Positions 18,472 through 26,792 of a DNA stretch of 64,000 nt are shown one piece after another; position 1 is the stretch's first letter, and each line of letters begins with the position of its first letter. The stretch spans positions 1-64,000 of the forward strand of contig NZ_CALMFY010000075.1 of NCBI RefSeq assembly GCF_937863485.1, written 5' to 3'. The notes below the pieces were generated by a model. It did not search any database. It was given only the letters and a program-made list of their open reading frames with translations, and was not told the origin of the DNA. A program made the translations under genes and the position numbers. Origin of the DNA: an uncultured Nostoc sp. GTDB lineage: Bacteria; Cyanobacteriota; Cyanobacteriia; Cyanobacteriales; Nostocaceae.

Positions 18472-18651
18472 CTAATGCTGTTGAGGCCCTTTGGCATCAC
18501 ATTCTTTAGTCCAGCAGCGTTCTAGAAGTCGAAGACGCCAGATGAATGCAAAGCGATGGGGATTCAATACTAATCTAGGATTGTGACTAAATAAAGGCTG
18601 GTTCAGATACTGCCAAAGGGGAAATTTAATTTTGGTGTGTTTTGGAGTCAT
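18472..18651 (-). CDS. Small basic hypothetical protein, 59 residues
   Basis: An ATG-started frame encodes MTPKHTKIKFPLWQYLNQPL followed by a segment with NPHRFAFIWRLRLLERCW and the tail DAKGPQQH. It is basic and tryptophan-rich, with composition unlike random frames in this AT-rich region. It lies convergent to the symporter gene, only 20 bases from its stop. I recall no named family, and it may be a conserved cyanobacterial orphan. An ATG without a strong ribosome binding site leaves this uncertain. Confidence 0.45.
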   Translation of the reverse strand: MTPKHTKIKFPLWQYLNQPLFSHNPRLVLNPHRFAFIWRLRLLERCWTKECDAKGPQQH

Positions 18652-18939
18652 AAGAACAACAAAATATTATAAAAGTTTAGTGGCACTAGTAGTTCGCCAA
18701 TGGAACTTGGCTCTTTAAAGGGTAAGAGGAAAAGGGAAACGGTTTTTAGCCCCTTTTCCTTTAACCTTTCCCCTTTCCCCAGCCCAAACCCAGCAATTTT
18801 GGTTTGGCAAACTACTAGTTGGCATTTTGTCTAGCAACTCCCTGATACTGTTTTTCTAGTTAAAGGCTACACTGCGTTTCTACAATTGTCTTGGTGGCAA
18901 TTGCGGAATTTCAGCGAGTGAATTTATGTTGTTTCCGCT
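18652..18939. other. Intergenic gap with a near-palindromic repeat
   Basis: Contains CACTAGTAGTTCGCCAA (about 18684-18700) and TTGGCAAACTACTAGTTGGC (about 18803-18822), an imperfect inverted repeat with the core CTAGTAGTTnGCCAA. It encloses an oligopyrimidine-rich 'ccccttttcctttaacc' stretch. It looks like a small dispersed palindromic element; no gene is seen. Confidence 0.4.
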
Positions 18940-19143
18940 TTAATACTGAAATTGCACGCACCATTTTTCTGATTCCACATCCCATGAAAAGTCATACCAT
19001 TTCACGAAATTCATGCTACAGATAAGGTTGCTAGGGGCGTAGACTCGAAGCCGCCACCGTTGATGTCCCCTGCATTGCTGACGGAGCTGCCTAAGAAGTC
19101 TGTACGTTTGATCAGCTGCACTTAGCGATCGCACTTGAGACAC
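18940..19143 (-). CDS. Possible small protein, 67 residues
   Basis: A GTG-started frame with AGGAAG just upstream encodes a protein with a basic N-terminal helix (DQTYRLLRQLRQQCRGHQRW) and a C-terminal part rich in aromatic residues (NFVKWYDFSWDVESEKWCVQFQY). Its composition looks natural, but I know no family and the start codon is weak. Read it as a candidate only. Confidence 0.3.
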   Translation of the reverse strand: MSQVRSLSAADQTYRLLRQLRQQCRGHQRWRLRVYAPSNLICSMNFVKWYDFSWDVESEKWCVQFQY

Positions 19144-19394
19144 TTCCTAGCCAGTGGTTCTTCATTTCAGAAATCTACCAGAGTATTGTCCGAATCCCTT
19201 TTAAAACAATAGATGATTTTGTAATCTCAAAGTTTATTGTGTATAACCTGAAACTTAAAAACCTCGAACATCTGTCTAAAGATAGATAAGCTCGTAGATA
19301 ACTAAAATTTACTTGGGCGGACTCTACATATCGACAAAAAAACTGGGATAAGCATCTTGCCCATCCCATAAAAAAGAGAATTTTTGTCATAAAA

Positions 19395-19421
19395 CGCCTT
19401 GGCTATATTCAAGCTAAGGCG
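19395..19421 (-). terminator. Probable terminator of the flv1 transcript
   Basis: CGCCTTGGCT (19395-19404) and AGCTAAGGCG (19412-19421) pair at nine of ten positions. On the minus strand the stem is followed by TTTTATGACAAAAATTC, a short T-run. It begins 28 bases after the flv1 stop codon. Confidence 0.6.
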
Positions 19422-19448
19422 GTTTCGTTGAGTTAAATTTCTCACTAT

Positions 19449-21161
19449 CTAATAATGAGTGCCTGTTTTGCGATGATTGATGGCAGTAACAGCATCGGGC
19501 TTGAGTAATTTACCTTCATCCACAGTTGCATACACAACCCAATGATCGCCACATTCCAGACGTTGATTGACTGAGCATTCCAAATATGCTGATGCATCAG
19601 TGAGGATGGTACAACCGTTATCTGCAACTGCTGTACTAAAGTTGGAAAATCTATCTTCCCCAGGCGCGAAAGATTTACGGAAATGTTTCATGTAGTCTTG
19701 ATGATTGCCTTCAGGTAGAATATTTAAGGCAAACTTACCACCTGGATACATCAAAGATTCGATCGCTCGGTCTTTGGCGATCGCAACAGTTAGTCCAGGT
19801 GGGTTGAAGGTGGCTTGAGAAACCCAAGCGCCTAACATTGCGGTAGACACTTCTCCAAGTTTCGCTGTAACCACGCAAACGGAACCAACGATCCGACCGA
19901 CAGCCTGTTCCACTGGAGTAGCGGTTTGTTGTGGTACGCGTACCTTTTTAGCCTTTTTCAGTGCTTGGGCAAAGTCTGTGCCTAGTTCTTCACAGAACTT
20001 GAGAGTGACATCATCAGGTTTAAACTTAACCTTCAGGGTGTCAAAGCCAAAGCGATATCCAGCATCCCGGAGTTTACCTTCAATTAAGTCAAATGCTTCG
20101 CCACTCCAGCCATAGGAACCAAAGACCCCAGCGAGTTTGCTATTGTCACCGCTCGATAGCACAATCCCTAAAGCAGTATGAATAGGAGTTGGCGCATGAC
20201 CACCAATGGTAGGAGAACCGATAATAAAACCGTCTGACTGTGCTAGGTTGATGCGAACTTCATCGGGGGTGGCAAATTCGCAGTTAATCGATTTGACTGC
20301 GACTCCACCTTTAGTCAGTCCCAGAGCGATCGCTTGTGCTAAAGTCGCCGTATTCCCGTAAGCTGAAGCATAAAGTAGGGCAACGGAAATCTCGCGATCG
20401 TTGTGAGCACGACTCCATTCTCCATAAGCTTTGGTAAGTTCGATTAAGCTGGTGCGTACCAAAGGCCCGTGACCCACAGCATACATTCTCACCTGCAAAT
20501 CTGATATTTTTTCCAAAGCTGCTTGCACATGAGGTGCTTGGGGAGCCATCAGGCAGTTAAAGTAATAACGCTGGTCTTCTTTGAGCGCTTCCCAGTTATC
20601 ATCAAATAGTTCATCACCACAAAGATGAGTTGCAAATAACTTATCTGTGTAGAGAATTTGGGTTTGCTGGTCGTAGGTACAAAGTCCTTCTGGCCAACGT
20701 GGACTAGGAATGGGGAAGAATTTTAAAACATGACCCTTGCCTAAATCCAGAGTTTCTTTCCCTCGCATCACCAAGACTTTCAAATCGTGGTCTAGGAAAG
20801 CAGCACGCAAATTGTTCGCACCAGGAAGAGAACAGACAAAAGTTACCTGTGGTGCCAGTTGTAAAATTGCTTTCAGGGTTGCAACTCGGTTGGGATTAAA
20901 ATGACCCAGGATTATATAATCCAAACTTTGCAAATCTAAAGTCTGCTGCAATGCCTCTAAATAAATTTCGGTAAAGCTTTCTGGGGGTGGATCAATAAGT
21001 GCGGTTTTATCAGCTTCAATTAAATAGCAATTGGAAGTAGTACCTCTTTCAAGTGCGTATTCAATTTCAAACCGCAGACGTGACCAACTACGTGCTCTGA
21101 TCGCCTTAGTATTTGTAGCAATTGGTAGAACTTGTACGTCGCGTGGCTTGGAATTGGTCAT
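19449..21161 (-). CDS. flv1: Flavodiiron protein, Flv1-type
   Basis: A 570-residue class C flavodiiron protein with a beta-lactamase-like diiron domain (about 20-260), a flavodoxin domain (about 265-410) and a C-terminal flavin reductase domain (about 430-565), so NAD(P)H oxidation and O2 reduction occur on one chain. The usual iron-ligand segment H-x-E-x-D-H is replaced by HFNPNR (87-92), as in Flv1/Flv2 proteins, which work as partners of Flv3/Flv4. I start at the ATG at 21161; the longer open frame upstream is only translated repeat sequence. flv3 lies 109 bases upstream in the same direction. Adjacent Flv1/Flv3 pairs are typical of the heterocyst-specific B forms, but A or B is not settled here. 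Confidence 0.88.
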   Translation of the reverse strand: MTNSKPRDVQVLPIATNTKAIRARSWSRLRFEIEYALERGTTSNCYLIEADKTALIDPPPESFTEIYLEALQQTLDLQSLDYIILGHFNPNRVATLKAILQLAPQVTFVCSLPGANNLRAAFLDHDLKVLVMRGKETLDLGKGHVLKFFPIPSPRWPEGLCTYDQQTQILYTDKLFATHLCGDELFDDNWEALKEDQRYYFNCLMAPQAPHVQAALEKISDLQVRMYAVGHGPLVRTSLIELTKAYGEWSRAHNDREISVALLYASAYGNTATLAQAIALGLTKGGVAVKSINCEFATPDEVRINLAQSDGFIIGSPTIGGHAPTPIHTALGIVLSSGDNSKLAGVFGSYGWSGEAFDLIEGKLRDAGYRFGFDTLKVKFKPDDVTLKFCEELGTDFAQALKKAKKVRVPQQTATPVEQAVGRIVGSVCVVTAKLGEVSTAMLGAWVSQATFNPPGLTVAIAKDRAIESLMYPGGKFALNILPEGNHQDYMKHFRKSFAPGEDRFSNFSTAVADNGCTILTDASAYLECSVNQRLECGDHWVVYATVDEGKLLKPDAVTAINHRKTGTHY

Positions 21162-21188
21162 AGCTGTTGGGTAAAGTTGGGGAACAAG

Positions 21189-21230
21189 AGGGCATTGGGC
21201 ATTGGGAATTGGGCATTGGGCATTGGGAAT
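21189..21230. repeat. Heptameric short tandem repeats between flv3 and flv1
   Basis: Five copies of GGGCATT or GGGAATT follow one another in the gap between the two flavodiiron genes, and related CCATGCC/CTATGCC words continue to about 21265. Such STRR heptamers are common in Nostoc-type genomes. They lengthen the open frame upstream of flv1 without encoding protein. Confidence 0.75.
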
Positions 21231-21270
21231 AAGGAGAAATAACCCATACCCCATGCCCTATGCCCAATCC

Positions 21271-22989
21271 TTAGTAGTAATTACCTACTTTGCGATGGCG
21301 AACCGCTGTCAATCCATCGTTTTTGGAAACACGACCTTCTTCGACGGTGCAGTATAAAATCCAGTGGTCGCTGCATTCCATGCTGGTCTGTATTTCACAT
21401 TCCATGTACGCCAGAGCATCAGTTAGAATCGGGGAGCCGTTTTTCGCGGTTTGAGTTTTCACCCCAGCAAAGCGGTCAGCACCGGGATGCAAGCGCTTGA
21501 GAAAGTGCTTTTTCAATTCTTGATAATTGCCTTCTTCCAAAACGTTGAGGACGAAGCGATCGCCTACTTGCATTAAGGAATCAATGGCGCGGTCTTTAGC
21601 AACGGCAATTGTGAATCCTAAGGGTTGCAAACTCGCTTGTGTTACCCAGGATGCCAGCATTGCACTTGACACATTTTCTTTTTTCGTGGTGACTATATAT
21701 AGTCCACTACTAATTCGACCCAGCGCCTTTTCCATGTCGACGTCGAGGGACTTGATGTGCTTGATGTTGCGATCGCGCACTAACAATTGTCCCAAGTCTT
21801 TACCCGCTTCTTCACACAACTGGAATGTTGATGCGGTAGGAGCCTCTCTAATCCGAATAGCTGGGAAAGCTTCTTTGATGCCAGAGTCGAGAAATTTTCT
21901 GCGGAGTGTATCAATGGGTTCATCATCCCCACCGTAACATTCAAACAGCCCAACCATTTGCTTGTTCTTGGCGACAGCTAGCAATGAACTGATACTAGAT
22001 TGGGCGGCGGCGCTTGTAGTCGGGGGCATACCAATAATGATGCTAGCTGCTCTCCCGGCTAGTTCCTGGATTTCTTGGCTCTGGGCAGTACTTAGATCCA
22101 GTACTTCTATCCCAACCCCAGTTTTCAGTATACCCTCAGAAATTGCATGACCAAGGCGCTCACTATACCCATAATCTGAGACAAAAAACATGCCAACTGT
22201 TGTTTCTGCTTTAGCTTGTTTTTGGCTCCAATTTTCGTAGCACCCAGTTAAAACATCTAGGTGGTGGTGTAATAATGGCCCGTGACCATTGGCGATAATA
22301 TTAATCTTCCCTAGTTCACCCATCCGCTTCATGGCATTCACCAAAGAACGAGCGTTAGGGCCCATCAAGCAGTCGTAGTAAAATCTAAAATCAGCTTCGA
22401 TCGCTTCTAAATCTTCGTCGAAGGTGCGATCGTCACAAAAGTGCATCCCAAAAGCATCACAGGTGTAAAGGGTTTGGGTTTTGCGGTCAAAGCTAAAGAT
22501 TGTATCTGGCCAGTGCAGGTTAGGCGCACTCACGAATTCGATTTCGTGTCCTTTGCCGATATCTATGCGATCGCCAGTTTTCACAACCCGCTTACTAAAA
22601 GGATCGTGGACTAAGCCTTCCAAAAACTGAAGCGCAACTTTTGAGGCTAAAACGGTAGCTCTAGGAGCTAATTGGAGGACATCTTCTACTAAGCCGCTAT
22701 GGTCTGGCTCAGTGTGACTGACAATTATATAATCAATTGTTTTGGGGTTGACAAGACCTTTTAGAGTCTCTAAATACAGATCACGAAACTTCTGGTGAGA
22801 AGTATCAATCAAAACTGTTTGTTCACCCCTAATTAGATATGAATTATAGGTTGTACCGTTTTGCAATCCGAATTCGATATCGAAGCGATCGCGATCCCAA
22901 TCAAGAGAGCGAATCGCCGTTGTATTAGGGGCAATTTCTACAGTTTGTATAGTTAGGCGATGTTGAACGTTTTGTGCGATCGCTACCAT
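21271..22989 (-). CDS. flv3: Flavodiiron protein, Flv3-type
   Basis: A 572-residue class C flavodiiron protein with the same three domains as its neighbour: diiron domain (about 20-260), flavodoxin domain (about 268-410) and flavin reductase domain (about 425-570). It keeps the iron-ligand segment HTEPDH (92-97), the mark of Flv3/Flv4 types. It probably forms a heterodimer with the Flv1-type product and passes electrons from NADPH or ferredoxin to O2 without making reactive oxygen species. In heterocysts this protects nitrogenase. It is the first gene of the pair and is preceded by 1.2 kb of AT-rich non-coding sequence, which may hold an inducible promoter. Confidence 0.9.
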   Translation of the reverse strand: MVAIAQNVQHRLTIQTVEIAPNTTAIRSLDWDRDRFDIEFGLQNGTTYNSYLIRGEQTVLIDTSHQKFRDLYLETLKGLVNPKTIDYIIVSHTEPDHSGLVEDVLQLAPRATVLASKVALQFLEGLVHDPFSKRVVKTGDRIDIGKGHEIEFVSAPNLHWPDTIFSFDRKTQTLYTCDAFGMHFCDDRTFDEDLEAIEADFRFYYDCLMGPNARSLVNAMKRMGELGKINIIANGHGPLLHHHLDVLTGCYENWSQKQAKAETTVGMFFVSDYGYSERLGHAISEGILKTGVGIEVLDLSTAQSQEIQELAGRAASIIIGMPPTTSAAAQSSISSLLAVAKNKQMVGLFECYGGDDEPIDTLRRKFLDSGIKEAFPAIRIREAPTASTFQLCEEAGKDLGQLLVRDRNIKHIKSLDVDMEKALGRISSGLYIVTTKKENVSSAMLASWVTQASLQPLGFTIAVAKDRAIDSLMQVGDRFVLNVLEEGNYQELKKHFLKRLHPGADRFAGVKTQTAKNGSPILTDALAYMECEIQTSMECSDHWILYCTVEEGRVSKNDGLTAVRHRKVGNYY

Positions 22990-24172
22990 TATTCGTCTCC
23001 GAGCGCAAATTAACAGGTTTTTCTTCTGCCCCCATTGTCTCTATTATTTTTTGTTTAAGTTGTAATAAATATCAGCTTTTTTAAATTTTAACTTGTATCA
23101 ATTATTGCTGTTTTTTTGCTAAAAATGTGACTCCAAAAATATACTAAATATTAATTTATTCCGGCTAATTCACTGAGTATTTAATTTTGCAACTTTCTCT
23201 GAATTTATCCTAATTAAAAAATATCATATTTATCATATTCTTTAATAAAAAAAACTTAAAAAATCAAAATCTAAAAAAATATTATCCATCCAGGATTGTT
23301 ATGCTAACCTTTATTTTGAGAATGACGGATGAGTGCTAAGGATATACCAGGATTTACAAACAGACTGTGTAATTGTGGTGGAAAATATTGGGCGATCGCA
23401 AAATTGATGTCTTAAGAGAATAAATTTAAATGTCAAATAGAAAAAGTTAGTTTTTTGAAGTCCTCTCTTATAACTAAGTAGGAAAAGTAGGAAAGGTAGG
23501 AAAGGTAGGAAAAATTTTTTACACCTTTTCAATACGCATCAAATAAGCTGTTGACACTGTTTTTCCCAATCGGTATTGAATATATTCTTGTCCCAACCAA
23601 GAATCTTGTTACGTAAAATATAAATTTTCTGTAAAGTCGATAAAATAGATGTCTTTTTGGAGATAATAAAAGCAAAGTTTCTGAGACGAGCGGAATAAAA
23701 AGAACTGAGCCTGTATATCTTTTTCTGCTCATTCAAGTATAAACTAGCGTAAAAATCATTTTTAAAGTTTCGATAAATGACCGTAACAATACGAATAATT
23801 TAATAATTTTAATGATACAGTTTTTTATTATCGACCTTAGGCACTAGTCAAGACAACGCCAACAAATTATTTTCATCATAGCCATAAGCTACAGCATCTG
23901 GCTATTTAATCTATATGCCCATACAAGCTAAGGGCGTCGTTTTTTATCTGCCTAACTTTTTACGAAAATTCATTACCGATGATAAATTACAAACTTTAAT
24001 AATGTTCTCAAGCTAATACTTCGCCCCTAACAGCCATAAGGCTAAACTTCGGTATATTTAATACTTGTTGTTAAGTCTATAACTGTATTATTAAACACAT
24101 GCCGGAGTAGATATAGAGGTGTGAATAGACATATACAATGCCAAAAATTGACTATGTGAAAGGTTATCGTTT
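22990..24172. other. Long AT-rich intergenic region upstream of flv3
   Basis: Nearly 1.2 kb without a convincing gene. It is very AT-rich at 23040-23290. A tandem run of GTAGGAAA-type units lies at about 23475-23512. Short open frames here are lysine/phenylalanine-rich artefacts. The region must hold the flv3 promoter, on the minus strand near 23000, and the promoter of the HTH gene near 24150. I could not find a clear NtcA box. Confidence 0.45.
23475..23512. repeat. Purine-rich tandem repeat
   Basis: The unit GTAGGAAA (or GTAGGAAAG) is repeated about four times on the plus strand. It is a simple-sequence tract and can vary in copy number by slippage. Its function is unknown. Confidence 0.6.
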
Positions 24173-24628
24173 ATGGGATGCCGATTAAAAGTCTTTCTAA
24201 CTGACGAAGAAAAGCTGACTTTAGAAGAATTGAGAAAAGCCAAAGATGTTCCTCAACGTACCAAGGATCGTGCTCAAGTTTTACTGCTGAATACTCGCGG
24301 CTTAAAAAATGAGCAAATCGCTAAAGGCTTAAACTGGGCGATTTCAACAGTACGTCAAACCCTTCATCGCTGGGAAAAGATGGGTTTAGCAGGTCTATGG
24401 GATGCCCCTGGTCGAGGAGGAAAACCCCGATATTCCGAATCAGACTTGGTTTATCTAGAAAATTGTTTAGCTCAAGAGCCACAAACTTATAACTCTAAAC
24501 AACTGGCAAAAAAACTGGCATCTGAGCGTCAAGTAAGCTTGAGTGCAGACCGATTACGACGGGTACTTAAAAAAAGGGGAAGGAGGTTTGGAAGCGCACG
24601 CAAACAACCTCAGGAACAGAATAATTAG
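24173..24628 (+). CDS. Orphan IS630-type OrfA, HTH protein
   Basis: A 151-residue protein like the DNA-binding N-terminal part of IS630/Tc1-mariner transposases in cyanobacteria: a first helix-turn-helix (GLKNEQIAKGLNWAISTVRQTLHRW, about 43-67), the LWDAPGRGGKPRYSE linker, and a winged-helix-like second unit (NSKQLAKKLASERQVSLSADRLRRVLKKRG). The DDE catalytic domain normally supplied by OrfB is absent: within 500 bases downstream there is only repeat sequence. It is either a stranded OrfA of a dead insertion sequence or a recruited DNA-binding protein. Confidence 0.75.
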   Translation: MGCRLKVFLTDEEKLTLEELRKAKDVPQRTKDRAQVLLLNTRGLKNEQIAKGLNWAISTVRQTLHRWEKMGLAGLWDAPGRGGKPRYSESDLVYLENCLAQEPQTYNSKQLAKKLASERQVSLSADRLRRVLKKRGRRFGSARKQPQEQNN

Positions 24629-24702
24629 CAGGGCTATTTCATTCTCATCTAGCCCGCCTCAGAATGAATTCACCAGTCTAATAGCGAAAGTAGTCTTTAG
24701 AC

Positions 24703-25045
24703 CAATACGCTTAGGTTAAGGATATTTGTAGATTGGGTTGAACGTAAATGCTGGAGGCGGCTTAAGGCAGGGTAGTGAAACCCAACAAACTATAGAAAAA
24801 TGTCTGGTTACCCTGCCTTAAGCCCCTTTGGGTCTACGTTCCTCAAACGCCACTTGCTTGGTTGTCGGAAAATCGCAGACGCTCGATGACTCGCTACCGC
24901 TTCGCTATGCGCTAAAGCGTCTCCCCTTCTCCCAAAGGGAGAGGCTAGCGCCTGCCGTAGGATGCCCAAAGGGCTGTAGGGAGAAGGGCGCAGCGGCTCC
25001 CCAACCTACGCAGGTTAGATTTTTGGCTTTAACCCAAGCGTATTG
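24703..25045. mobile_element. MITE-like dispersed element, copy B
   Basis: The ends are CAATACGCTTAGGTTAAGGA and, reversed, CAATACGCTTGGGTTAAAGC, so it has about 18-bp imperfect terminal inverted repeats. The pairing continues outside the element: GTCTTTAGAC on the left and GTCTAAAGAC on the right. Inside, GGCTTAAGGCAGGGTA and TACCCTGCCTTAAGCC form a perfect 16-bp inverted repeat about 35 bases apart. Several blocks are shared with the element at 8650-8920. A G/C-rich insert (about 24880-24990) carries the common Nostoc repeat word GGAGACGCTACGC-like sequences. No transposase is encoded. Confidence 0.65.
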
Positions 25046-25168
25046 GTCTAAAGACGACTGAGAAGAGGTTATAGTCCGTTAAAACGGACTTTAGTTCTGG
25101 GCGGTTGATGTCTAGAACAAAATAGTCCTGGAATAATTAGCTGAATAAAAATAACTGATAAAACAAAA

Positions 25169-25197
25169 TCCACCTAAACATTAAAGTGTTTGGTGGA
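25169..25197 (-). terminator. tmRNA terminator
   Basis: On the minus strand TCCACCAAACA and TGTTTAGGTGGA form a stem with one mismatch or bulge, followed by TTTTGTTTT. It begins 19 bases downstream of the tmRNA 3' end. Confidence 0.75.
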
Positions 25198-25215
25198 CTT
25201 GTTATTTATTCTTAG

Positions 25216-25602
25216 TGGATCCGAGCAGAGTCGAACTGCTGTCCAAATTGGGTATTGACTCCCCGCTCATTCACAGGTTTAGCCTTTCTGACCCTCAAGG
25301 CGGGAATCGTTCATTATCCCGAACGTAGGATGCTCTGATTTAATCTTAGCCAGCAAGCCAACCAGAGAACGCTTGCTAGAGCATCCGTTGGGGTTTGGTC
25401 TTCAGTCCTTAACGGAGTCAAACTAAAGACGCTCGAACCTATAAGAGGTGTTTAGGCTGCTACTAGAGCAGGCTTACGAGCAAAGTTAACGATGTTATTC
25501 GCATTTACTTTTTGTTTGAGCCTTTGATTTCCGAGAGGAGACTCACTCTCGACCTGAATCACAGAGCAGCGTTCGCCAACCTGTCGAAACCGTGACGGAC
25601 CC
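25216..25602 (-). ncRNA. ssrA: Transfer-messenger RNA (tmRNA)
   Basis: Rescues stalled ribosomes by trans-translation. The 5' end GGGTCCGTCACGGTTTCGAC and the 3' end with GCAGTTCGACTCTGC and CGGATCCA form the tRNA-Ala-like domain; the acceptor stem GGGUCCG/CGGAUCC includes one G-U pair. The tag reading frame (25452-25502) starts at the resume codon GCG and encodes ANNIVNFARKPALVAA before TAA, close to known Nostocales tags. The RNA is one piece of about 387 bases, not the permuted two-piece type of some cyanobacteria. CCA is not encoded. The gene lies downstream of the ATP synthase operon in the same orientation, with a terminator between. Confidence 0.95.
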
Positions 25603-25683
25603 ATGCGCTTCATACTTTAATTATAATACGCGATTTGTAATTCGTAATTATCAAAGTCAGGATATATGCCTCCAATTACTCAA

Positions 25684-25727
25684 AATAGCCAATCGCTAAT
25701 TTTAAAATCATTAGCAATTGGCTATTT
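25684..25727. terminator. Terminator of the ATP synthase operon
   Basis: AAATAGCCAATCGCTAAT (25684-25700 and adjacent) and ATTAGCAATTGGCTATTT (25110-offset within 25710-25727) pair over about 18 bp with one mismatch around a TTTAAAATC loop. It lies 26 bases past the atpG stop, and the A/T arms give T-rich flanks on both strands. Confidence 0.7.
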
Positions 25728-25752
25728 GCCATGAGCGACAATAAGTATTTTC

Positions 25753-26700
25753 CTAAGTTAGTGCTTCAGCACCACCAACAACTTCAAGGAGTTCTTGGGT
25801 GATTGCAGCTTGTCGGGCTTTGTTGTAAGACAGGGTGAGGGTGTTAATCAGTTCACCCGCATTTTCGCTGGCATTACTCATGGCTGTCATCCGGGCTGCT
25901 AGTTCACTAGCCGCCGATTCTTGCAGCGCTCGCAATAGCTGGTTACTCAGATACAGGGGCAACAGAGAATCGAGAATCTGTACTGGATCTTGCTCGAAAA
26001 TCATGTCAGGAGCCAACGCACGGGCTTGGTTAGTCACTTTTTCCCGTTCTACTTCAAATTTACCGCCACGGGTTGTCAAGCGGAAGATTTCGTCATCGGC
26101 TGCTTCTAAGCCTTGAGTATCTAGCGGAAGTAGGGTTTGCACCACGGGACGGGAGCTAACCAAGGAAAGGAATCTGGTATAAATTAATTCGATGCGGTCT
26201 ACTTTTTCCGATAGAAATAAGGAAAGTAGTTGATCGGCAATCTGATTGGCTTCCGCAGCGGTAGGGATTTGCTCTAAGCCACCGTAAGTAGCATCAATGG
26301 GCTGATTGCGGCGTTGAAAGTACTGTGTAGCTTTGCGTCCAACGAGCACAAATTGATAGTCTAAACCTTCTGCCTTAATTTCTTTGGCGCGGTTTTCTGC
26401 ACGACGGATAACATTATTATTGTAGCCGCCGCATAGACCGCGATCGCCTGAAATTACCAACAGCCCGACTGACTTAACTTCCCGTTTTTTTAGCAGTGGC
26501 AGGTTTGCTTCTTCAAATCGTAGACGGCTTTGCAAACCATACAATACTTGTGCCAAGCGATCGGCAAAGGGGCGAGTCGCTAGCACTTGTTCTTGCGCCC
26601 GACGCACTCTAGCCGCAGCTACCAGGCGCATGGCTTCTGTGATTTTTTTGGTGTTTTTGACCGACTGAATGCGATCGCGTATTGCTTTTAGATTGGCCAT
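25753..26700 (-). CDS. atpG: ATP synthase gamma subunit
   Basis: Central rotor shaft of the F1 part. At 315 residues it shows the conserved N-terminal [30 protein letters not shown] and the C-terminal [17 protein letters not shown] ... [23 protein letters not shown] cyanobacteria/chloroplast-type insertion is visible around residues 195-230 ([22 protein letters not shown]), but the redox-switch cysteine pair of plant chloroplasts is missing; the only cysteine is in [10 protein letters not shown]. It is the last gene of the operon. The 92-base gap to atpA contains TTTTAGA heptamer repeats. Confidence 0.97.
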   Translation of the reverse strand: MANLKAIRDRIQSVKNTKKITEAMRLVAAARVRRAQEQVLATRPFADRLAQVLYGLQSRLRFEEANLPLLKKREVKSVGLLVISGDRGLCGGYNNNVIRRAENRAKEIKAEGLDYQFVLVGRKATQYFQRRNQPIDATYGGLEQIPTAAEANQIADQLLSLFLSEKVDRIELIYTRFLSLVSSRPVVQTLLPLDTQGLEAADDEIFRLTTRGGKFEVEREKVTNQARALAPDMIFEQDPVQILDSLLPLYLSNQLLRALQESAASELAARMTAMSNASENAGELINTLTLSYNKARQAAITQELLEVVGGAEALT

Positions 26701-26703
26701 AAT

Positions 26704-26790
26704 TCGATTTTAGATTTTAGATTTTAGATTTTAGACTTGGGGTTTCGGATTTTAGATTTAATCCGAAATCCAAAATCCAAAATCCAAAAT
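26704..26790. repeat. Heptameric short tandem repeats between atpA and atpG
   Basis: About four TTTTAGA units are followed by a spacer and then by three to four CCAAAAT units, which are complementary in kind to the first set. The two arms (TTTTAGATTT / AAATCC) can pair loosely. This is the common Nostoc STRR type, filling the gap inside the atp operon. Confidence 0.7.
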
Positions 26791-26792
26791 TG

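Noticed and set aside
22990-23100. NtcA-type GTA-N8-TAC box in front of flv3
   Set aside because: No convincing match with correct spacing was found.
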